NCBI GenBank assembly: GCA_024403235.1
Contig: JAKSSF010000016.1
Coordinates: forward strand, 1 to 50,314
DNA length: 50,314 bases
Direction of reading: 5' to 3'
Origin: Lachnospiraceae bacterium
Lineage (GTDB): Bacteria; Bacillota; Clostridia; Lachnospirales; Lachnospiraceae
Shown here: positions 7,625-18,408 of the stretch, in pieces
Numbering within the stretch: the first letter of the stretch is position 1
Layout of the letters: each line of letters opens with the position of its first letter
Notes under the pieces: generated by a model
What the model was told of the DNA's origin: nothing
The model's input: only the letters and a program-made list of their open reading frames with translations
Databases searched by the model: none
Program-made: the position numbers and the translations under genes

Positions 7625-8911
7625 ATGAGTTTACAAGTTGAAAATTTAGACAACAATATGGCAAAACTTACCATTGAAGTTGCAGCAGATGTGGTAGAGG
7701 CTGCTATTGAATCTGCATACCAGAAACAGAAAAGAAACATTAACATTCCCGGATTCCGTAAAGGTAAGGTTACTCGTAAGGTTGTAGAAAAAATGTACGG
7801 CCCTGCAGTATTTTATGATGATGCAATCAATGAAATGATTCCGGAAGCCTATGATAAAGCTTTAGAGGAATACGATGGGGAAGTAGTTGCATATCCTAAG
7901 ATTGATATTGTGCAGATTGAAGCAGGAAAGCCTTTTATCTTCACTGCAGAAGTGATTTTGAAACCGGTTGCTACACTTGGTACCTACAAGGGTGTTAAGG
8001 TAGAAAAAATGGAAACCACTGTTTCTGAGGAAGAAGTAGATCAGGCAATTGAACAGGAAAGAGAAAGAAATGCCAGAACTGTTGCAGTAACAGAACGGGC
8101 TGTGAAATCCGGTGATGAAACTATCATTGATTTCGAAGGATTTGTAGATGGTGTTGCTTTTGAAGGTGGCAAAGGTGAGAATTATCCGCTTACCATTGGC
8201 TCCGGTGCATTTATTCCCGGTTTTGAAGATCAGCTGATTGATAAAAACATTGGAGAAGATGTAGAAGTTAATGTGACTTTCCCAGAGAACTATCAGGCAG
8301 AAGATTTGGCAGGCAAAGCTGCTATGTTCAAATGTGTAGTTCGTGAAATCAAAGAAAAACAGCTTCCTGAATTAGATGATGAATTCGCAGCAGAAGTTTC
8401 AGAATTTGATACTTTGGCAGAATATAAGGAAGATGTGAAGAAAAACTTAGAAGAGAAGAAAGCAGATGAAGTTGCAGCTGCAAAAGAAACTGCAGTTTTA
8501 GATGCCATCATTGCAGATGCTAAAATGGAAATTCCGGAGGAAATGGTTTCCTTCCGTCAGCGCAGAATGTTAGATGATTTTGCAGCAAGATTCCAGGGAC
8601 AGGGTCTTAGCTTACAGCAGTATTATCAGTTCACCGGTATGAATGAACAGATGATGATGGATCAGTTAAAACCACGTGCAGAGCAGGAAATCAAGTCTGA
8701 ATTGGTATTAGAGGCAGTAGTTGCTGCAGAAAATATCGTTCCTTCTGAAGCAGAGTATACAGAAGAAATCGGTCGTCTTGCTGAAAGCTATCAGATGGAA
8801 GTAAAAGATGTAGAAGAAAGACTTGGCGAAAAGGGTAAGAAACAGGTGATGAATGACCTTGCAGTTCGTGCTGCCGCAAAATTAGTAGTGGATGCTGCTG
8901 TAGAAGAATAA
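7625..8911 (+). CDS. tig: Trigger factor chaperone
   Basis: The 428-residue ribosome-bound chaperone and peptidyl-prolyl isomerase that meets nascent chains at the exit tunnel. The N-terminal domain (about 1-140) has the ribosome-docking signature 'IPGFRKGKVTRKVVEKMYG'. The FKBP-like domain (about 150-240) includes 'DFEGFVDGVAFEGGKGENY' and 'SGAFIPGFEDQLI'. The long helical C-terminal arms follow. Length is typical. Start ATG 7625 follows GGGAGG. It heads the tig-clpP-clpX-lon series, an order common in Clostridia. Confidence 0.96.
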   Translation: MSLQVENLDNNMAKLTIEVAADVVEAAIESAYQKQKRNINIPGFRKGKVTRKVVEKMYGPAVFYDDAINEMIPEAYDKALEEYDGEVVAYPKIDIVQIEAGKPFIFTAEVILKPVATLGTYKGVKVEKMETTVSEEEVDQAIEQERERNARTVAVTERAVKSGDETIIDFEGFVDGVAFEGGKGENYPLTIGSGAFIPGFEDQLIDKNIGEDVEVNVTFPENYQAEDLAGKAAMFKCVVREIKEKQLPELDDEFAAEVSEFDTLAEYKEDVKKNLEEKKADEVAAAKETAVLDAIIADAKMEIPEEMVSFRQRRMLDDFAARFQGQGLSLQQYYQFTGMNEQMMMDQLKPRAEQEIKSELVLEAVVAAENIVPSEAEYTEEIGRLAESYQMEVKDVEERLGEKGKKQVMNDLAVRAAAKLVVDAAVEE

Positions 8912-8950
8912 TCCCTAGGGATACAAAAGAGAACAATATGATAATTAATA

Positions 8951-8980
8951 AGGGTCAAAAGCAGATACTTTTGGCCCTTT
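8951..8980 (+). terminator. Hairpin between tig and clpP (partial terminator)
   Basis: AGGGTCAAAAG (8951-8961) pairs with CTTTTGGCCCT (8968-8978) over 11 bp with one G-T, loop CAGATA. Only a short TTT follows, so it may terminate weakly or act as an attenuator or processing site between the chaperone and the protease genes. Confidence 0.5.
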
Positions 8981-9010
8981 ATCCACATTTAAGCTTTAAG
9001 GAGGACAAAA

Positions 9011-9607
9011 ATGAGTTTAGTACCTTATGTCATTGAACAAACAAGCAGAGGAGAAAGATCTTACGATATTTATTCCAGATTGTTAAAAGAAAGAATTATT
9101 TTTTTGGGTGAAGAGGTAAATGAGGTGACTGCTTCTGTCGTAGTAGCTCAGCTGTTGTTTTTGGAAGCAGAAGATCCTGAAAAGGATATCCATTTATATA
9201 TCAATAGCCCCGGTGGTTCTGTAACAGCAGGTATGGCGATTTATGATACCATGCAGTTTATTAAATGTGATGTTTCTACCGTATGTATCGGTATGGCAGC
9301 TTCTATGGGCGCATTTCTTCTTGCAGGTGGTGCAAAAGGAAAACGGTATGCCCTTCCCAATGCGGAAATTATGATCCATCAGCCTTTAGGTGGTGCCCAG
9401 GGACAGGCTACAGAAATTGAAATTGCTGCAAAGCATATCCTTCGTACTAAGGAAAAATTAAATCGTATATTAGCAGAAAATACAGGGAAATCCATAGAAG
9501 AAATTTCTGCAGATACAGAAAGAGATAATTGGAAAACTGCCGAGGAAGCAAAGGAATATGGCTTAATTGATGCTATCTTTTCTTCTCACAGTGACATTTC
9601 AAAATAA
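9011..9607 (+). CDS. clpP: ATP-dependent Clp protease, proteolytic subunit
   Basis: The 198-residue serine protease that forms the double-ring chamber serving ClpX and ClpC. The catalytic triad is visible: S98 in 'GMAASMGAF', H123 in 'MIHQPLGG', and D172 in 'ERDNW'. No propeptide beyond a few residues is seen. Length is normal. ATG 9011 follows AAGGAGG. clpX begins 35 bp downstream, giving a clpPX pair; clpC, another likely partner, is at 27 kb. Confidence 0.96.
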   Translation: MSLVPYVIEQTSRGERSYDIYSRLLKERIIFLGEEVNEVTASVVVAQLLFLEAEDPEKDIHLYINSPGGSVTAGMAIYDTMQFIKCDVSTVCIGMAASMGAFLLAGGAKGKRYALPNAEIMIHQPLGGAQGQATEIEIAAKHILRTKEKLNRILAENTGKSIEEISADTERDNWKTAEEAKEYGLIDAIFSSHSDISK

Positions 9608-9642
9608 TATAATAATTAATTGTAAAATAGATAGGTAGAAAA

Positions 9643-10884
9643 ATGGCTGGAAAGAATTCAGACGGACATGTAAAATGTTCCTTTTGTGGGAAACCTCAGA
9701 ATCAGGTAAGAAAGCTGATTGCTGGGCCAAATGGTATTTACATTTGTGATGAATGTATTGACATTTGCTATGATATCATTGAAGAAGAGTATGGCGATGA
9801 TATGGAACCGGAAATGGGAGAGGAAATCAACCTTTTAAAACCGGTGGAAATCAAAAAGTTTTTGGATGAGTATGTAATTGGTCAGGAGGCTGCTAAGAAA
9901 GTATTATCTGTGGCTGTCTATAACCATTACAAACGAATTATGGCAAAACAAGAGGATGATGGCATAGAGCTGCAGAAAAGCAATATCATTATGGTAGGAC
10001 CTACCGGCTCCGGTAAAACTTACCTTGCACAAACTCTTGCCAAAATCATTAATGTGCCTTTTGCCATTGCAGATGCTACTACACTGACAGAGGCAGGGTA
10101 TGTAGGGGAGGATGTAGAAAATATTCTTCTAAAATTGGTACAAGCAGCAGATTACAATATTGAAAGAGCACAGCTTGGTATTATCTATATTGATGAAATC
10201 GATAAGATTACCAAAAAGAGTGAAAATGTTTCTATTACCAGAGATGTATCCGGGGAAGGGGTACAACAGGCACTGTTAAAGATTATTGAGGGAACAGTTG
10301 CCAGTGTGCCACCACAGGGCGGCAGAAAGCATCCCCATCAGGAACTGATTCCGGTAGAAACTTCCAATATTTTATTCATTTGTGGCGGTGCTTTTGATGG
10401 ATTAGAAAAAATTATTGAAACCAGATTGGATCGAAAGAGCATTGGGTTCCATTCAGATGTGGTAGAAAATAACACCAAGGATATTGGTACCCTTCTGCAA
10501 GAAGTTACACCACAGGATATGGTGAAATTTGGTTTGATTCCGGAATTTGTTGGTCGTGTACCGATTCATGTATCTTTAGAAGGTTTGGATGAAGCTGCTT
10601 TGATTCGGATTTTGAAAGAGCCTAAAAATGCATTGGTAAAGCAATACCAGAAGCTTTTCGGTTTCGATGGTGTTTCTCTGCAATTTGAGGATGAAGCCAT
10701 TCAAATGATTGCAGCCAAAGCAGTAGAGCAAAAGACAGGAGCCAGAGGACTTCGCTCTATCATGGAAAGTATTTTGATGGATGTGATGTATCAGATTCCG
10801 TCCGATGAAACTATCGAAAGTTGCTTGATTACCAAAGAGGTAGTAGAAGGTAAGGCCAATCCCGTTGTAACACATAAACAGTAA
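9643..10884 (+). CDS. clpX: ATP-dependent Clp protease, ATPase subunit ClpX
   Basis: A 413-residue AAA+ unfoldase that feeds tagged proteins to ClpP. The N-terminal zinc-binding domain has C12, C15, C35 and C38. The Walker A loop is 'GPTGSGKT' (119-126), Walker B '[10 protein letters not shown]', and the ring sensor '[10 protein letters not shown]' lies near the C-terminus. The IGF-type ClpP-docking loop is present as 'KSIGFHS'. Length is normal. It ends just before an intrinsic terminator. Confidence 0.96.
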   Translation: MAGKNSDGHVKCSFCGKPQNQVRKLIAGPNGIYICDECIDICYDIIEEEYGDDMEPEMGEEINLLKPVEIKKFLDEYVIGQEAAKKVLSVAVYNHYKRIMAKQEDDGIELQKSNIIMVGPTGSGKTYLAQTLAKIINVPFAIADATTLTEAGYVGEDVENILLKLVQAADYNIERAQLGIIYIDEIDKITKKSENVSITRDVSGEGVQQALLKIIEGTVASVPPQGGRKHPHQELIPVETSNILFICGGAFDGLEKIIETRLDRKSIGFHSDVVENNTKDIGTLLQEVTPQDMVKFGLIPEFVGRVPIHVSLEGLDEAALIRILKEPKNALVKQYQKLFGFDGVSLQFEDEAIQMIAAKAVEQKTGARGLRSIMESILMDVMYQIPSDETIESCLITKEVVEGKANPVVTHKQ

Positions 10885-10894
10885 ACAGAAAAAT

Positions 10895-10921
10895 ACCGCT
10901 CACAATTGGGCGGTTTTTTTT
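10895..10921 (+). terminator. Intrinsic terminator after clpX
   Basis: ACCGCTC (10895-10901) pairs with GGGCGGT (10908-10914), loop ACAATT, followed by eight T. It separates clpX from lon. Confidence 0.88.
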
Positions 10922-10950
10922 GAATCAGTTAGTATAGCAAGATAAAAATT

Positions 10951-13308
10951 ATGGAAAAATTTGAGCAAATACCAGAAGAAAATTGGGAACAGGAAGAAAA
11001 ACAGAACGAAAATTTAGAAATGCCGGCTATTGCGTTAAGGGGGCTTACCGTATTCCCCCATATGGTGATTCATTTCGATGTCAGTAGAGCAGCCTCTATT
11101 GTTGCCCTGGAACAGGCGGTGTCCGGTAATCAGCGTATTTTTTTGGTAACCCAGAAAAATACAGAGGCAGAGGAGCCGGACAAAGAAGATTTATATGCGG
11201 TAGGTACTATTGCGATTGTAAAGCAGCTTAATAAACTTCCCGGAAAGATTGTGCGTGTTCTTGTAGAGGGAGAAAACAGAGCTGCATTGACAAGGGTTCA
11301 TAGAGATGAAAAAGAATGTTTACAGGTTTTCGTGGAGAATCTGGTATCTGTTCCGGTGGAGGACCCCCTGGAAGAAAAAGCTATTTTACGCCAATTGGAG
11401 GAAGAATTCCAGGAATATTTAACACATTTTCCCAAGGTAGGAAAAGGGTTATTAAAAAGTATTCCTGTGGCAAAACGAGTAGGCCCTATTGTGGATCAAA
11501 TTGCGGCCAATTTACCATTATCCTTTGAAAATAAGCAAAGCCTGTTGGAAACCGGTGAAGAAAGAAAGCGGGCAGAAATTCTCTCCCGCATTTTACGGAA
11601 CGAAATTGAAATTGCCAAAGTAAAAGATGATTTTACCGCAAAAGTTAGAGAACAGGTCCAGACCCACCAAAAGGAATATGTTTTAAAAGAGCAAATGCAG
11701 CTGATTCGTAAGGAGTTAGGGGAAGAGGATTCTAACGAAGAAGAGAAGTTTCTGGAAAAAGTGGATGGACTGAAGGCCATGAAAGAAATTAAGGATAGAA
11801 TTCGGAAGGAAATCAAAAAGTGGGCAGGTATTTCTCATAACAGCTCTGAAAACACATTGCAGAGAACCTTCATTGAAACCCTTTTGGAAATGCCCTGGGA
11901 TAAATGCAGTAAGGATCATTTGAGCTTAAGAGATTGTGAGAAACAGTTAAATGACGATCACTACGGATTAGAAGAGGTAAAGGATCGTATTCTGGAATAT
12001 TTGGCGGTTCGAATTTTAACCAAGAAAGGGGATGCTCCCATTTTATGCCTTGTAGGACCTCCCGGTACTGGAAAAACTTCCATTGCCAAATCTGTTGCGG
12101 CAGCATTGCATAAAAAATATGTGCGTATTTGTTTAGGTGGAGTACGAGATGAGGCAGAAATCCGCGGCCACAGAAAAACCTATGTAGGGGCTATGCCTGG
12201 CCGTATTGCAGTGGCATTGAAGCAGGCGGGGGTAAAGAATCCTCTCATACTGTTGGATGAAATAGATAAAGTAAGTAATGACTATAAAGGAGATACTTTT
12301 TCTGCATTATTAGAAGTATTGGACAGTGAACAAAACAAGCATTTTCAGGATCATTATTTGGAAATGCCTATGGATTTGTCTGAAGTGTTCTTTTTAGCAA
12401 CTGCCAATGATTTGTCGCATGTGCCAAGACCGTTACTGGACCGTATGGAAGTCATTAGCTTAAGTAGTTATACAGAAAAAGAGAAATTTCATATTGCCAA
12501 AGAACATTTATTGGCAAAGCAATATGAAAAAAATGGTATTAAAGAAGCGCAGCTACAAATCAAGGATTCTGCTCTTCGGGAAATCATTTCCGGTTACACG
12601 AAAGAAGCAGGGGTTAGACAGTTAGAGCGAGAAATTGGAAAGCTGTGCCAGAAAAGAGCCAGAGAAATTGTGGAAGAAAAGACAGGCAAACCTACTGTAA
12701 CGGCACAGAATCTGGAACATTACCTGGGCAAGAGAAAATACCGTAAAGACCATATTTTGCCTGCGCCGGAAATTGGCATTGTGCGAGGCTTAGCATGGAC
12801 CGCAGTAGGTGGTGATACATTGCAAATCGAAGTCAATACTATGCCTGGTAAAGGAGAAGTAAAGCTTACCGGACAAATGGGAGATGTGATGAAGGAATCT
12901 GCCCAAATTGGGTTTAGTTATGTGCGTTCTTTAAGTGATAGATATCACCTTACCCAAAGTGTTTTCCAAAAACAGGATTTCCATATCCATATTCCGGAAG
13001 GGGCAGTACCAAAGGATGGTCCATCTGCCGGTATTACTATGGCAACCGCCTTAATTTCTGCAGTAACAAAAAAGCCTGTTCGAGCGGATATTGCCATGAC
13101 CGGTGAGATTACTTTGCGAGGAAAAGTACTTCCTATTGGAGGTTTAAAAGAAAAACTGTTGGCAGCAAAGAACGCAGGTATTACAATGGTATTAGTACCT
13201 ATGGAAAACGAAAAGGATGTTCAGGAGATTTCCAAAGAAATTACAAAGGGACTGGATATCCAATTTGTAGAAACCATGGATCAGGTACTGTCCTTTGCCT
13301 TTGCGTAA
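10951..13308 (+). CDS. lon: ATP-dependent protease Lon
   Basis: A 785-residue LonA protease that degrades misfolded and regulatory proteins. The N-terminal substrate-binding domain ('[18 protein letters not shown]') covers about 25-220. The AAA+ module has Walker A 'GPPGTGKT' (369-376) and Walker B '[10 protein letters not shown]'. The C-terminal protease domain has the catalytic serine S692 in '[10 protein letters not shown]' and the partner lysine in '[10 protein letters not shown]'. Length is standard. It lies behind a terminator, so it has separate expression from clpPX, and engB follows after 22 bp. Confidence 0.96.
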   Translation: MEKFEQIPEENWEQEEKQNENLEMPAIALRGLTVFPHMVIHFDVSRAASIVALEQAVSGNQRIFLVTQKNTEAEEPDKEDLYAVGTIAIVKQLNKLPGKIVRVLVEGENRAALTRVHRDEKECLQVFVENLVSVPVEDPLEEKAILRQLEEEFQEYLTHFPKVGKGLLKSIPVAKRVGPIVDQIAANLPLSFENKQSLLETGEERKRAEILSRILRNEIEIAKVKDDFTAKVREQVQTHQKEYVLKEQMQLIRKELGEEDSNEEEKFLEKVDGLKAMKEIKDRIRKEIKKWAGISHNSSENTLQRTFIETLLEMPWDKCSKDHLSLRDCEKQLNDDHYGLEEVKDRILEYLAVRILTKKGDAPILCLVGPPGTGKTSIAKSVAAALHKKYVRICLGGVRDEAEIRGHRKTYVGAMPGRIAVALKQAGVKNPLILLDEIDKVSNDYKGDTFSALLEVLDSEQNKHFQDHYLEMPMDLSEVFFLATANDLSHVPRPLLDRMEVISLSSYTEKEKFHIAKEHLLAKQYEKNGIKEAQLQIKDSALREIISGYTKEAGVRQLEREIGKLCQKRAREIVEEKTGKPTVTAQNLEHYLGKRKYRKDHILPAPEIGIVRGLAWTAVGGDTLQIEVNTMPGKGEVKLTGQMGDVMKESAQIGFSYVRSLSDRYHLTQSVFQKQDFHIHIPEGAVPKDGPSAGITMATALISAVTKKPVRADIAMTGEITLRGKVLPIGGLKEKLLAAKNAGITMVLVPMENEKDVQEISKEITKGLDIQFVETMDQVLSFAFA

Positions 13309-13330
13309 AGGATATTGAAGGAGTTTATTG

Positions 13331-13939
13331 ATGGTAATTAAAGAGGTTTCGTTGGAATGTGTCTGTGGCATTACCAGTACATTGCCGGAGAATATTCTGC
13401 CGGAGGTGGCTTTTGCAGGGAAAAGTAATGTGGGAAAATCCTCCCTCATTAACGCTCTCATGAATCGAAAGTCACTGGCCAGAACCAGTTCCAGTCCGGG
13501 AAAGACACAAACCATTAATTTTTATAATGTCAATGATCAATTATATTTTGTGGATTTGCCAGGCTATGGTTTTGCAAAAGCCAATGAGCAGGTAAAAGCC
13601 CAGTGGGGCAAAATGATTGAGCGATATTTGCAAAAATCCAAACAATTAAAGCTGGTGTTTTTGTTAATTGATATTCGTCATGAGCCGGGAGCAAATGATA
13701 AACAGATGTATCAGTGGATTTTAAGCAATCATTATGAACCTGTTATTATTGCTACTAAATTGGATAAAATCAAACGCAGTCAGGTTCAGAAGCATGTAAA
13801 AATGGTGCGGGAAGGACTGCAGGCGGTAAAAGGAACCATAGTGATTCCCTTTTCCGCAGAAACAAAACAGGGAAGAGAAGAGATTTACGAATTATTAGAC
13901 AGTTTTTTAGAAGACCGGGAGTGTTTGGATGAAGAATAA
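13331..13939 (+). CDS. engB: Ribosome-biogenesis GTP-binding protein EngB/YsxC
   Basis: A 202-residue TrmE/Era-like GTPase needed for large ribosomal subunit assembly. G1 is 'AGKSNVGKSSLINAL', G3 is 'FVDLPGYGFAK', G4 is 'ATKLDKI', and 'SAETKQG' gives G5. ATG 13331 is chosen because GAAGGAG (13317-13323) lies 7 bp upstream; a TTG one codon earlier is possible. The lon-engB order is common in Firmicutes. Its last 11 bases overlap the next gene. Confidence 0.94.
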   Translation: MVIKEVSLECVCGITSTLPENILPEVAFAGKSNVGKSSLINALMNRKSLARTSSSPGKTQTINFYNVNDQLYFVDLPGYGFAKANEQVKAQWGKMIERYLQKSKQLKLVFLLIDIRHEPGANDKQMYQWILSNHYEPVIIATKLDKIKRSQVQKHVKMVREGLQAVKGTIVIPFSAETKQGREEIYELLDSFLEDRECLDEE

Positions 13940-14963
13940 GCTAGTATGGGTAATATGTGTCTGCCTGCTATTTTCTTGTGGCTGTCAGAAAAGTCTGGAT
14001 CAAATGAAAGCAGGATTTGATGCTTTAGCAAATAGAGAATATGAAGAGGCTTTGGATTGTTTTCTAAAAGCGGAGGAAGCAGGGGATTCTTCCAGAAAGA
14101 TTTATCGTGGAAAGGGCTTGGCTTATATGGGACTGACCCAGTATGAGGAAGCTATTGACAGTTTACAACAAGCTTTATATAACAGTCCTGCCTGGATAGA
14201 TGACTTTGACTATGATACCAATTATTATATGGCAGTAGCCTATGCCAAAAGTGGAGACCCGGAAAGTGCTATCAAAATTTATGACGGCATTTTGGATTTG
14301 CACAAAAAGGATAAGGATGCTTATTACCTGCGAGGCTATTTAAAAGCACAAACCCAGGATTTGGATGGGGCATTAAAGGATTTTAAGAAAAGTCTGGAAC
14401 TGTCTAAAAAAGATGTGAATCTTTATTTGGATATTTTCGAGGCATTGAAAAGCTTTGGGTATGAAGAAGACGGAAAACTTTTACTGGAACAATTATTGTT
14501 GGAAAAAGAGAAGAGTTTATCCAACTTTGAGTTGGCAAGAATCCATTATGATTTGGGAAATTATCAGGAGGCAAAAGACTATCTGGATAAAAAAATGGAT
14601 AGAGAAAATGCAGATCAATTGTTGCTGTTAGGGCAGGTTCATGAAAAACTGGGAGATTTTAATTATGCCATTAGTTTATATACTCAGTTTTTAAATTCTC
14701 ATCAGGATAATGCCAAGGTATATAATCAATTGGGGCTTTGTCGATTGGATGCGGGAGAAAGTGAGGCTGCACTGGAAGCCTTTGAAAAGGCCTTAGAAGT
14801 AGAGGACAGTACTATGACTCAAAATCTGCAGTTTAATAAAATTGTGGCTTATGAACATATGGGAGATTTTACTACAGCAGCAAGCTTAATGGGACAGTAT
14901 TTAAAAGAATATCCGGATGATTCTGCAGCAGTAAGAGAGTATCAGTTTTTAGAGACAAGATAA
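13929..14963 (+). CDS. TPR-repeat lipoprotein
   Basis: A 344-residue predicted exported lipoprotein. The N-terminus 'MKNKLVWVICVCLLFSCGC' is a short signal peptide with a lipidation cysteine at C17 or C19. The rest is a string of tetratricopeptide repeats, for example 'ALDCFLKAEEAGD', 'EEAIDSLQQALYNSP', 'DGALKDFKKSLELS' and 'EAALEAFEKALEVED', which usually hold protein partners. It overlaps engB by 11 bp, so translation is probably coupled. The cargo or partner is unknown. Confidence 0.85.
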   Translation: MKNKLVWVICVCLLFSCGCQKSLDQMKAGFDALANREYEEALDCFLKAEEAGDSSRKIYRGKGLAYMGLTQYEEAIDSLQQALYNSPAWIDDFDYDTNYYMAVAYAKSGDPESAIKIYDGILDLHKKDKDAYYLRGYLKAQTQDLDGALKDFKKSLELSKKDVNLYLDIFEALKSFGYEEDGKLLLEQLLLEKEKSLSNFELARIHYDLGNYQEAKDYLDKKMDRENADQLLLLGQVHEKLGDFNYAISLYTQFLNSHQDNAKVYNQLGLCRLDAGESEAALEAFEKALEVEDSTMTQNLQFNKIVAYEHMGDFTTAASLMGQYLKEYPDDSAAVREYQFLETR

Positions 14964-14992
14964 CATTCCACAATGAGTGAAGGAGAAGGATT

Positions 14993-17350
14993 ATGTTTCA
15001 GGTAATCAAACGAGAAGGGGAAGAAGCGGATTTTACCTTACATAAAATCAGTGATGCAATCAAAAAAGCATTTGATGCCACAGACGTGACCTATGACAAT
15101 GAAATTATTGATTTGCTGGCTTTACGAGTAACCGCAGATTTTCAAAATAAAGTAAAAGATGGGGCCATTCATGTAGAAGATATTCAGGATAGTGTAGAGC
15201 GTGTGTTAGAGCAGGCCGGCTTTTCTGAGGCTGCCAAAGCTTTCATTTTATACCGTAAACAACGGGAAAAGATGCGTAACTTAAAATCCACTATTTTGGA
15301 TTATAAGGATGTGGTAAACAGTTATGTGAAAGTAGAGGATTGGCGTGTAAAGGAAAACTCTACAGTAACTTACTCTGTAGGTGGTTTAATTCTTAGTAAT
15401 TCCGGGGCAGTTACGGCCAATTACTGGTTGTCAGAAATCTATGACACAGAGATTGCACAGGCCCATCGAAATGCAGATATTCATATTCACGACCTTTCTA
15501 TGCTAACCGGGTATTGTGCCGGTTGGTCTTTAAAACAGTTGATTCAAGAAGGGTTAGGCGGTATTACAGGAAAAATTACTTCCGCACCTCCGGCCCACTT
15601 GTCTGTACTGTGTAATCAGATGGTAAACTTTTTAGGTATTATGCAAAATGAATGGGCAGGAGCCCAGGCATTTTCTTCTTTTGATACTTATTTGGCACCC
15701 TTTGTAAAAGTAGATAATCTGTCTTATGACGAAGTGAAAAAATGTTTGGAATCCTTTATTTACGGGGTGAATACTCCCAGCCGTTGGGGCACCCAGGCAC
15801 CTTTCAGTAATATTACCTTGGACTGGACGGTACCGGATGACCTGGCAGAGCTTCCTGCAATTGTAGGAGGCAAAGAAATGGATTTTTGCTATAAAGACTG
15901 TAAAAAAGAAATGGATATGGTAAATAAGGCCTTTATTGAAACCATGATTGAAGGGGATGCCAATGGACGAGGCTTCCAATATCCCATTCCCACCTATTCC
16001 ATTACCAAAGATTTTGATTGGTCAGATACAGAAAACAACAGACTCTTATTTGAAATGACAGCAAAATATGGTACGCCATATTTTTCCAACTATATCAATT
16101 CTGATATGGCACCCAGTGATGTCCGGTCTATGTGCTGTAGATTGCGCTTGGATTTACGAGAATTACGCAAAAAGATGGGTGGTTTCTTTGGAAGCGGCGA
16201 AAGTACCGGCAGCGTAGGCGTGGTAACCATCAATATGCCACGAATTGCCTATTTGGCGGCCAATGAAGAGGATTTCTTCAGACGCCTGGATAAAATGATG
16301 GATATTTCTGCCAGAAGTTTGAAAATCAAGCGAGGCGTTATTTCCAGATTGCTGCAAGAAGGATTATATCCCTATACCAAACGATATTTAGGCACCTTTG
16401 ATAATCACTTTTCTACCATTGGTTTGATTGGCATGAATGAGGTGGGCTTAAATGCCAATTGGTTACGAGCAGACATGAGAAGTAAATCCACTCAGGAATT
16501 TACCAAGAAAGTTCTGAACCATATGCGGAATCGATTGTCGGATTATCAGGAGCAGTATGGAGATTTGTATAACTTAGAGGCTACCCCTGCAGAGTCCACC
16601 ACCTATCGTCTGGCAAAACACGATAAGGAAAGATGGCCCGCTATTATTACCGCAGGGAAAAGCGGAGATACCCCCTATTACACCAATTCTTCTCATTTGC
16701 CGGTGGATTATACAACAGACATTTTTGAAGCATTGGATATTCAGGATGAATTACAGACCTTATACACCAGTGGAACTGTATTCCATGCCTTTTTAGGAGA
16801 AAAATTACCGGATTGGCGTGCTGCAGCAGAATTGGTTCGCACCATTGCGGAAAATTATAAACTGCCCTATTACACCATGTCTCCCACCTATTCTATCTGT
16901 AAAAATCACGGATACTTGGCTGGAGAAGTAAAAATATGTCCTCATTGTCAGGAAAAAACCGAGGTGTATAGCCGTATTACAGGGTACTATCGCCCGGTGC
17001 AAAATTGGAATGATGGAAAACTGCAGGAATATAAAAACCGTACCGAATATGAACCGGAAAAAAGTACATTAAAGAAAAAAGAGAACACCGCTTTTGGCGG
17101 ATTGGAAGAAAAAGAATTTTTGCAGGAAGAAGAGGGAATCTTTTTATTTACCACCAAAACCTGTCCCAACTGTAGGGCAGCAAAGGAATATTTGAAAGAA
17201 ATGCCCTATACATTAGTAGACGCAGAAGAAAACCCCCAGTTAACCACGAAATATGGAGTCATGTCTGCCCCTACCTTAGTGGTTATGAAACAGGGAGAAA
17301 TCAAAAAATACGGAAATCTTTCTGCAATCAAAAAATATGTGGAAGAGTAG
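14993..17350 (+). CDS. nrdD: Anaerobic (class III) ribonucleotide reductase with fused redoxin domain
   Basis: A 785-residue glycyl-radical enzyme that makes deoxyribonucleotides without oxygen. The first ~95 residues are an ATP-cone regulatory domain. The catalytic barrel follows, with an active-site cysteine in 'LTGYCAGWSL'. The C-terminal zinc site includes 'KICPHC', and the radical glycine is G664 in 'SRITGYYRP'. Unusually, a further ~75 residues (about 710-785) form a thioredoxin/glutaredoxin-like domain with C724-P-N-C727 and a cis-Pro 'SAPTLVVM'. This suggests thiol-based reduction. The activase gene nrdG is not in the window. Confidence 0.94.
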   Translation: MFQVIKREGEEADFTLHKISDAIKKAFDATDVTYDNEIIDLLALRVTADFQNKVKDGAIHVEDIQDSVERVLEQAGFSEAAKAFILYRKQREKMRNLKSTILDYKDVVNSYVKVEDWRVKENSTVTYSVGGLILSNSGAVTANYWLSEIYDTEIAQAHRNADIHIHDLSMLTGYCAGWSLKQLIQEGLGGITGKITSAPPAHLSVLCNQMVNFLGIMQNEWAGAQAFSSFDTYLAPFVKVDNLSYDEVKKCLESFIYGVNTPSRWGTQAPFSNITLDWTVPDDLAELPAIVGGKEMDFCYKDCKKEMDMVNKAFIETMIEGDANGRGFQYPIPTYSITKDFDWSDTENNRLLFEMTAKYGTPYFSNYINSDMAPSDVRSMCCRLRLDLRELRKKMGGFFGSGESTGSVGVVTINMPRIAYLAANEEDFFRRLDKMMDISARSLKIKRGVISRLLQEGLYPYTKRYLGTFDNHFSTIGLIGMNEVGLNANWLRADMRSKSTQEFTKKVLNHMRNRLSDYQEQYGDLYNLEATPAESTTYRLAKHDKERWPAIITAGKSGDTPYYTNSSHLPVDYTTDIFEALDIQDELQTLYTSGTVFHAFLGEKLPDWRAAAELVRTIAENYKLPYYTMSPTYSICKNHGYLAGEVKICPHCQEKTEVYSRITGYYRPVQNWNDGKLQEYKNRTEYEPEKSTLKKKENTAFGGLEEKEFLQEEEGIFLFTTKTCPNCRAAKEYLKEMPYTLVDAEENPQLTTKYGVMSAPTLVVMKQGEIKKYGNLSAIKKYVEE

Positions 17351-17360
17351 GAAGTTTTTT

Positions 17361-17369
17361 TGATATAAT
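17361..17369 (+). promoter_or_regulatory. Extended -10 promoter upstream of pyrF
   Basis: TGATATAAT (17361-17369) is an extended -10 (TGN plus TATAAT) about 50 bp before pyrF. No good -35 is present, as is common for extended -10 promoters. Confidence 0.5.
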
Positions 17370-17418
17370 GAATTAGTTGGTTAGGGAATCATTTTAATCA
17401 TTCCAGGAGGAAGAAACT

Positions 17419-18339
17419 ATGATAGAGAAGCTTATTAGCAATATACAAAAAAAAGAATCCCCCATTGTAGTGGGATTGGATCCGACCTTAAAATTTGTGC
17501 CAAAGAGCTTGCAAGAGGAGGCCTTCGCCCAGTATGGAGAGACCTTAGAAGGAGCAGCAGAAGCTATTTGGCAGTTTAATAAAAAAATTGTAGATGCAGT
17601 TTATAATTTGATTCCGGCTGTAAAACCCCAAATTGCTATGTACGAGCAATTTGGTATTCCCGGATTGGTAGTATATAAAAGAACTGTGGATTACTGTAAA
17701 GAAAAAGGACTGGTGGTCATCGGAGATATCAAAAGAGGTGATATTGGTTCTACTTCAGAAGCCTATGCTATTGGCCATTTAGGCAAGGTTCAGGTAGGCA
17801 GTAAGTCTTATTATGGATTTGATGAAGATTTTGCTACTATCAATCCTTATATGGGAGCAGATAGCGTGAAACCTTTCATTAAGGTTTGTAAGGAAGAAAA
17901 GAAGGGCTTGTTTATTTTAGTAAAGACCTCCAATCCAAGCAGTGGTGATTTCCAGGATCAGTTGGTGGGAGAGACTCCTTTATATGAACTGGTAGGAAAA
18001 AAAGTGACAGAATGGGGCTTAGACCATATGGGAACAAACTACAGCTATGTAGGTGCTGTAGTGGGAGCTACGTATCCGGAAATGGGAAAGGTGCTTCGCG
18101 ATATTATGCCAAAGAGCTTTATTTTAGTACCGGGCTATGGTGCACAAGGTGGAAAAGGTGCAGACTTAGTGCACTTCTTTGACAAAGACGGTTTGGGAGC
18201 CATTGTCAATAGTTCCCGTGGTATTATCGCAGCGTATCAGCAGGAAAAATATGCGACCTTTGGAGCAGAGAATTTCGCAGATGCTTCCCGTCAGGCAGTA
18301 TTAGATATGAGAGAAGACATTCAGAACGCGTTGCGCTAA
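17419..18339 (+). CDS. pyrF: Orotidine 5'-phosphate decarboxylase
   Basis: A 306-residue OMP decarboxylase that makes UMP in the last step of pyrimidine synthesis. The catalytic motif 'VIGDIKRGDIGSTSEAY' contains the Asp-Lys-Asp arrangement, and 'VGLDPTLKFVP' and 'LVPGYGAQGGKG' mark substrate and phosphate binding. At about 300 residues it belongs to the longer (type 2, mycobacterial-like) branch rather than the ~240-residue E. coli type. ATG 17419 follows AGGAGG. pyrE follows. Confidence 0.95.
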   Translation: MIEKLISNIQKKESPIVVGLDPTLKFVPKSLQEEAFAQYGETLEGAAEAIWQFNKKIVDAVYNLIPAVKPQIAMYEQFGIPGLVVYKRTVDYCKEKGLVVIGDIKRGDIGSTSEAYAIGHLGKVQVGSKSYYGFDEDFATINPYMGADSVKPFIKVCKEEKKGLFILVKTSNPSSGDFQDQLVGETPLYELVGKKVTEWGLDHMGTNYSYVGAVVGATYPEMGKVLRDIMPKSFILVPGYGAQGGKGADLVHFFDKDGLGAIVNSSRGIIAAYQQEKYATFGAENFADASRQAVLDMREDIQNALR

Positions 18340-18408
18340 AAATAAAAACAGCCTAAATAAAAGAGAGCTTTTAGAGATAGTAAAGAAAAAAGATAAAGGA
18401 GTAAAACG

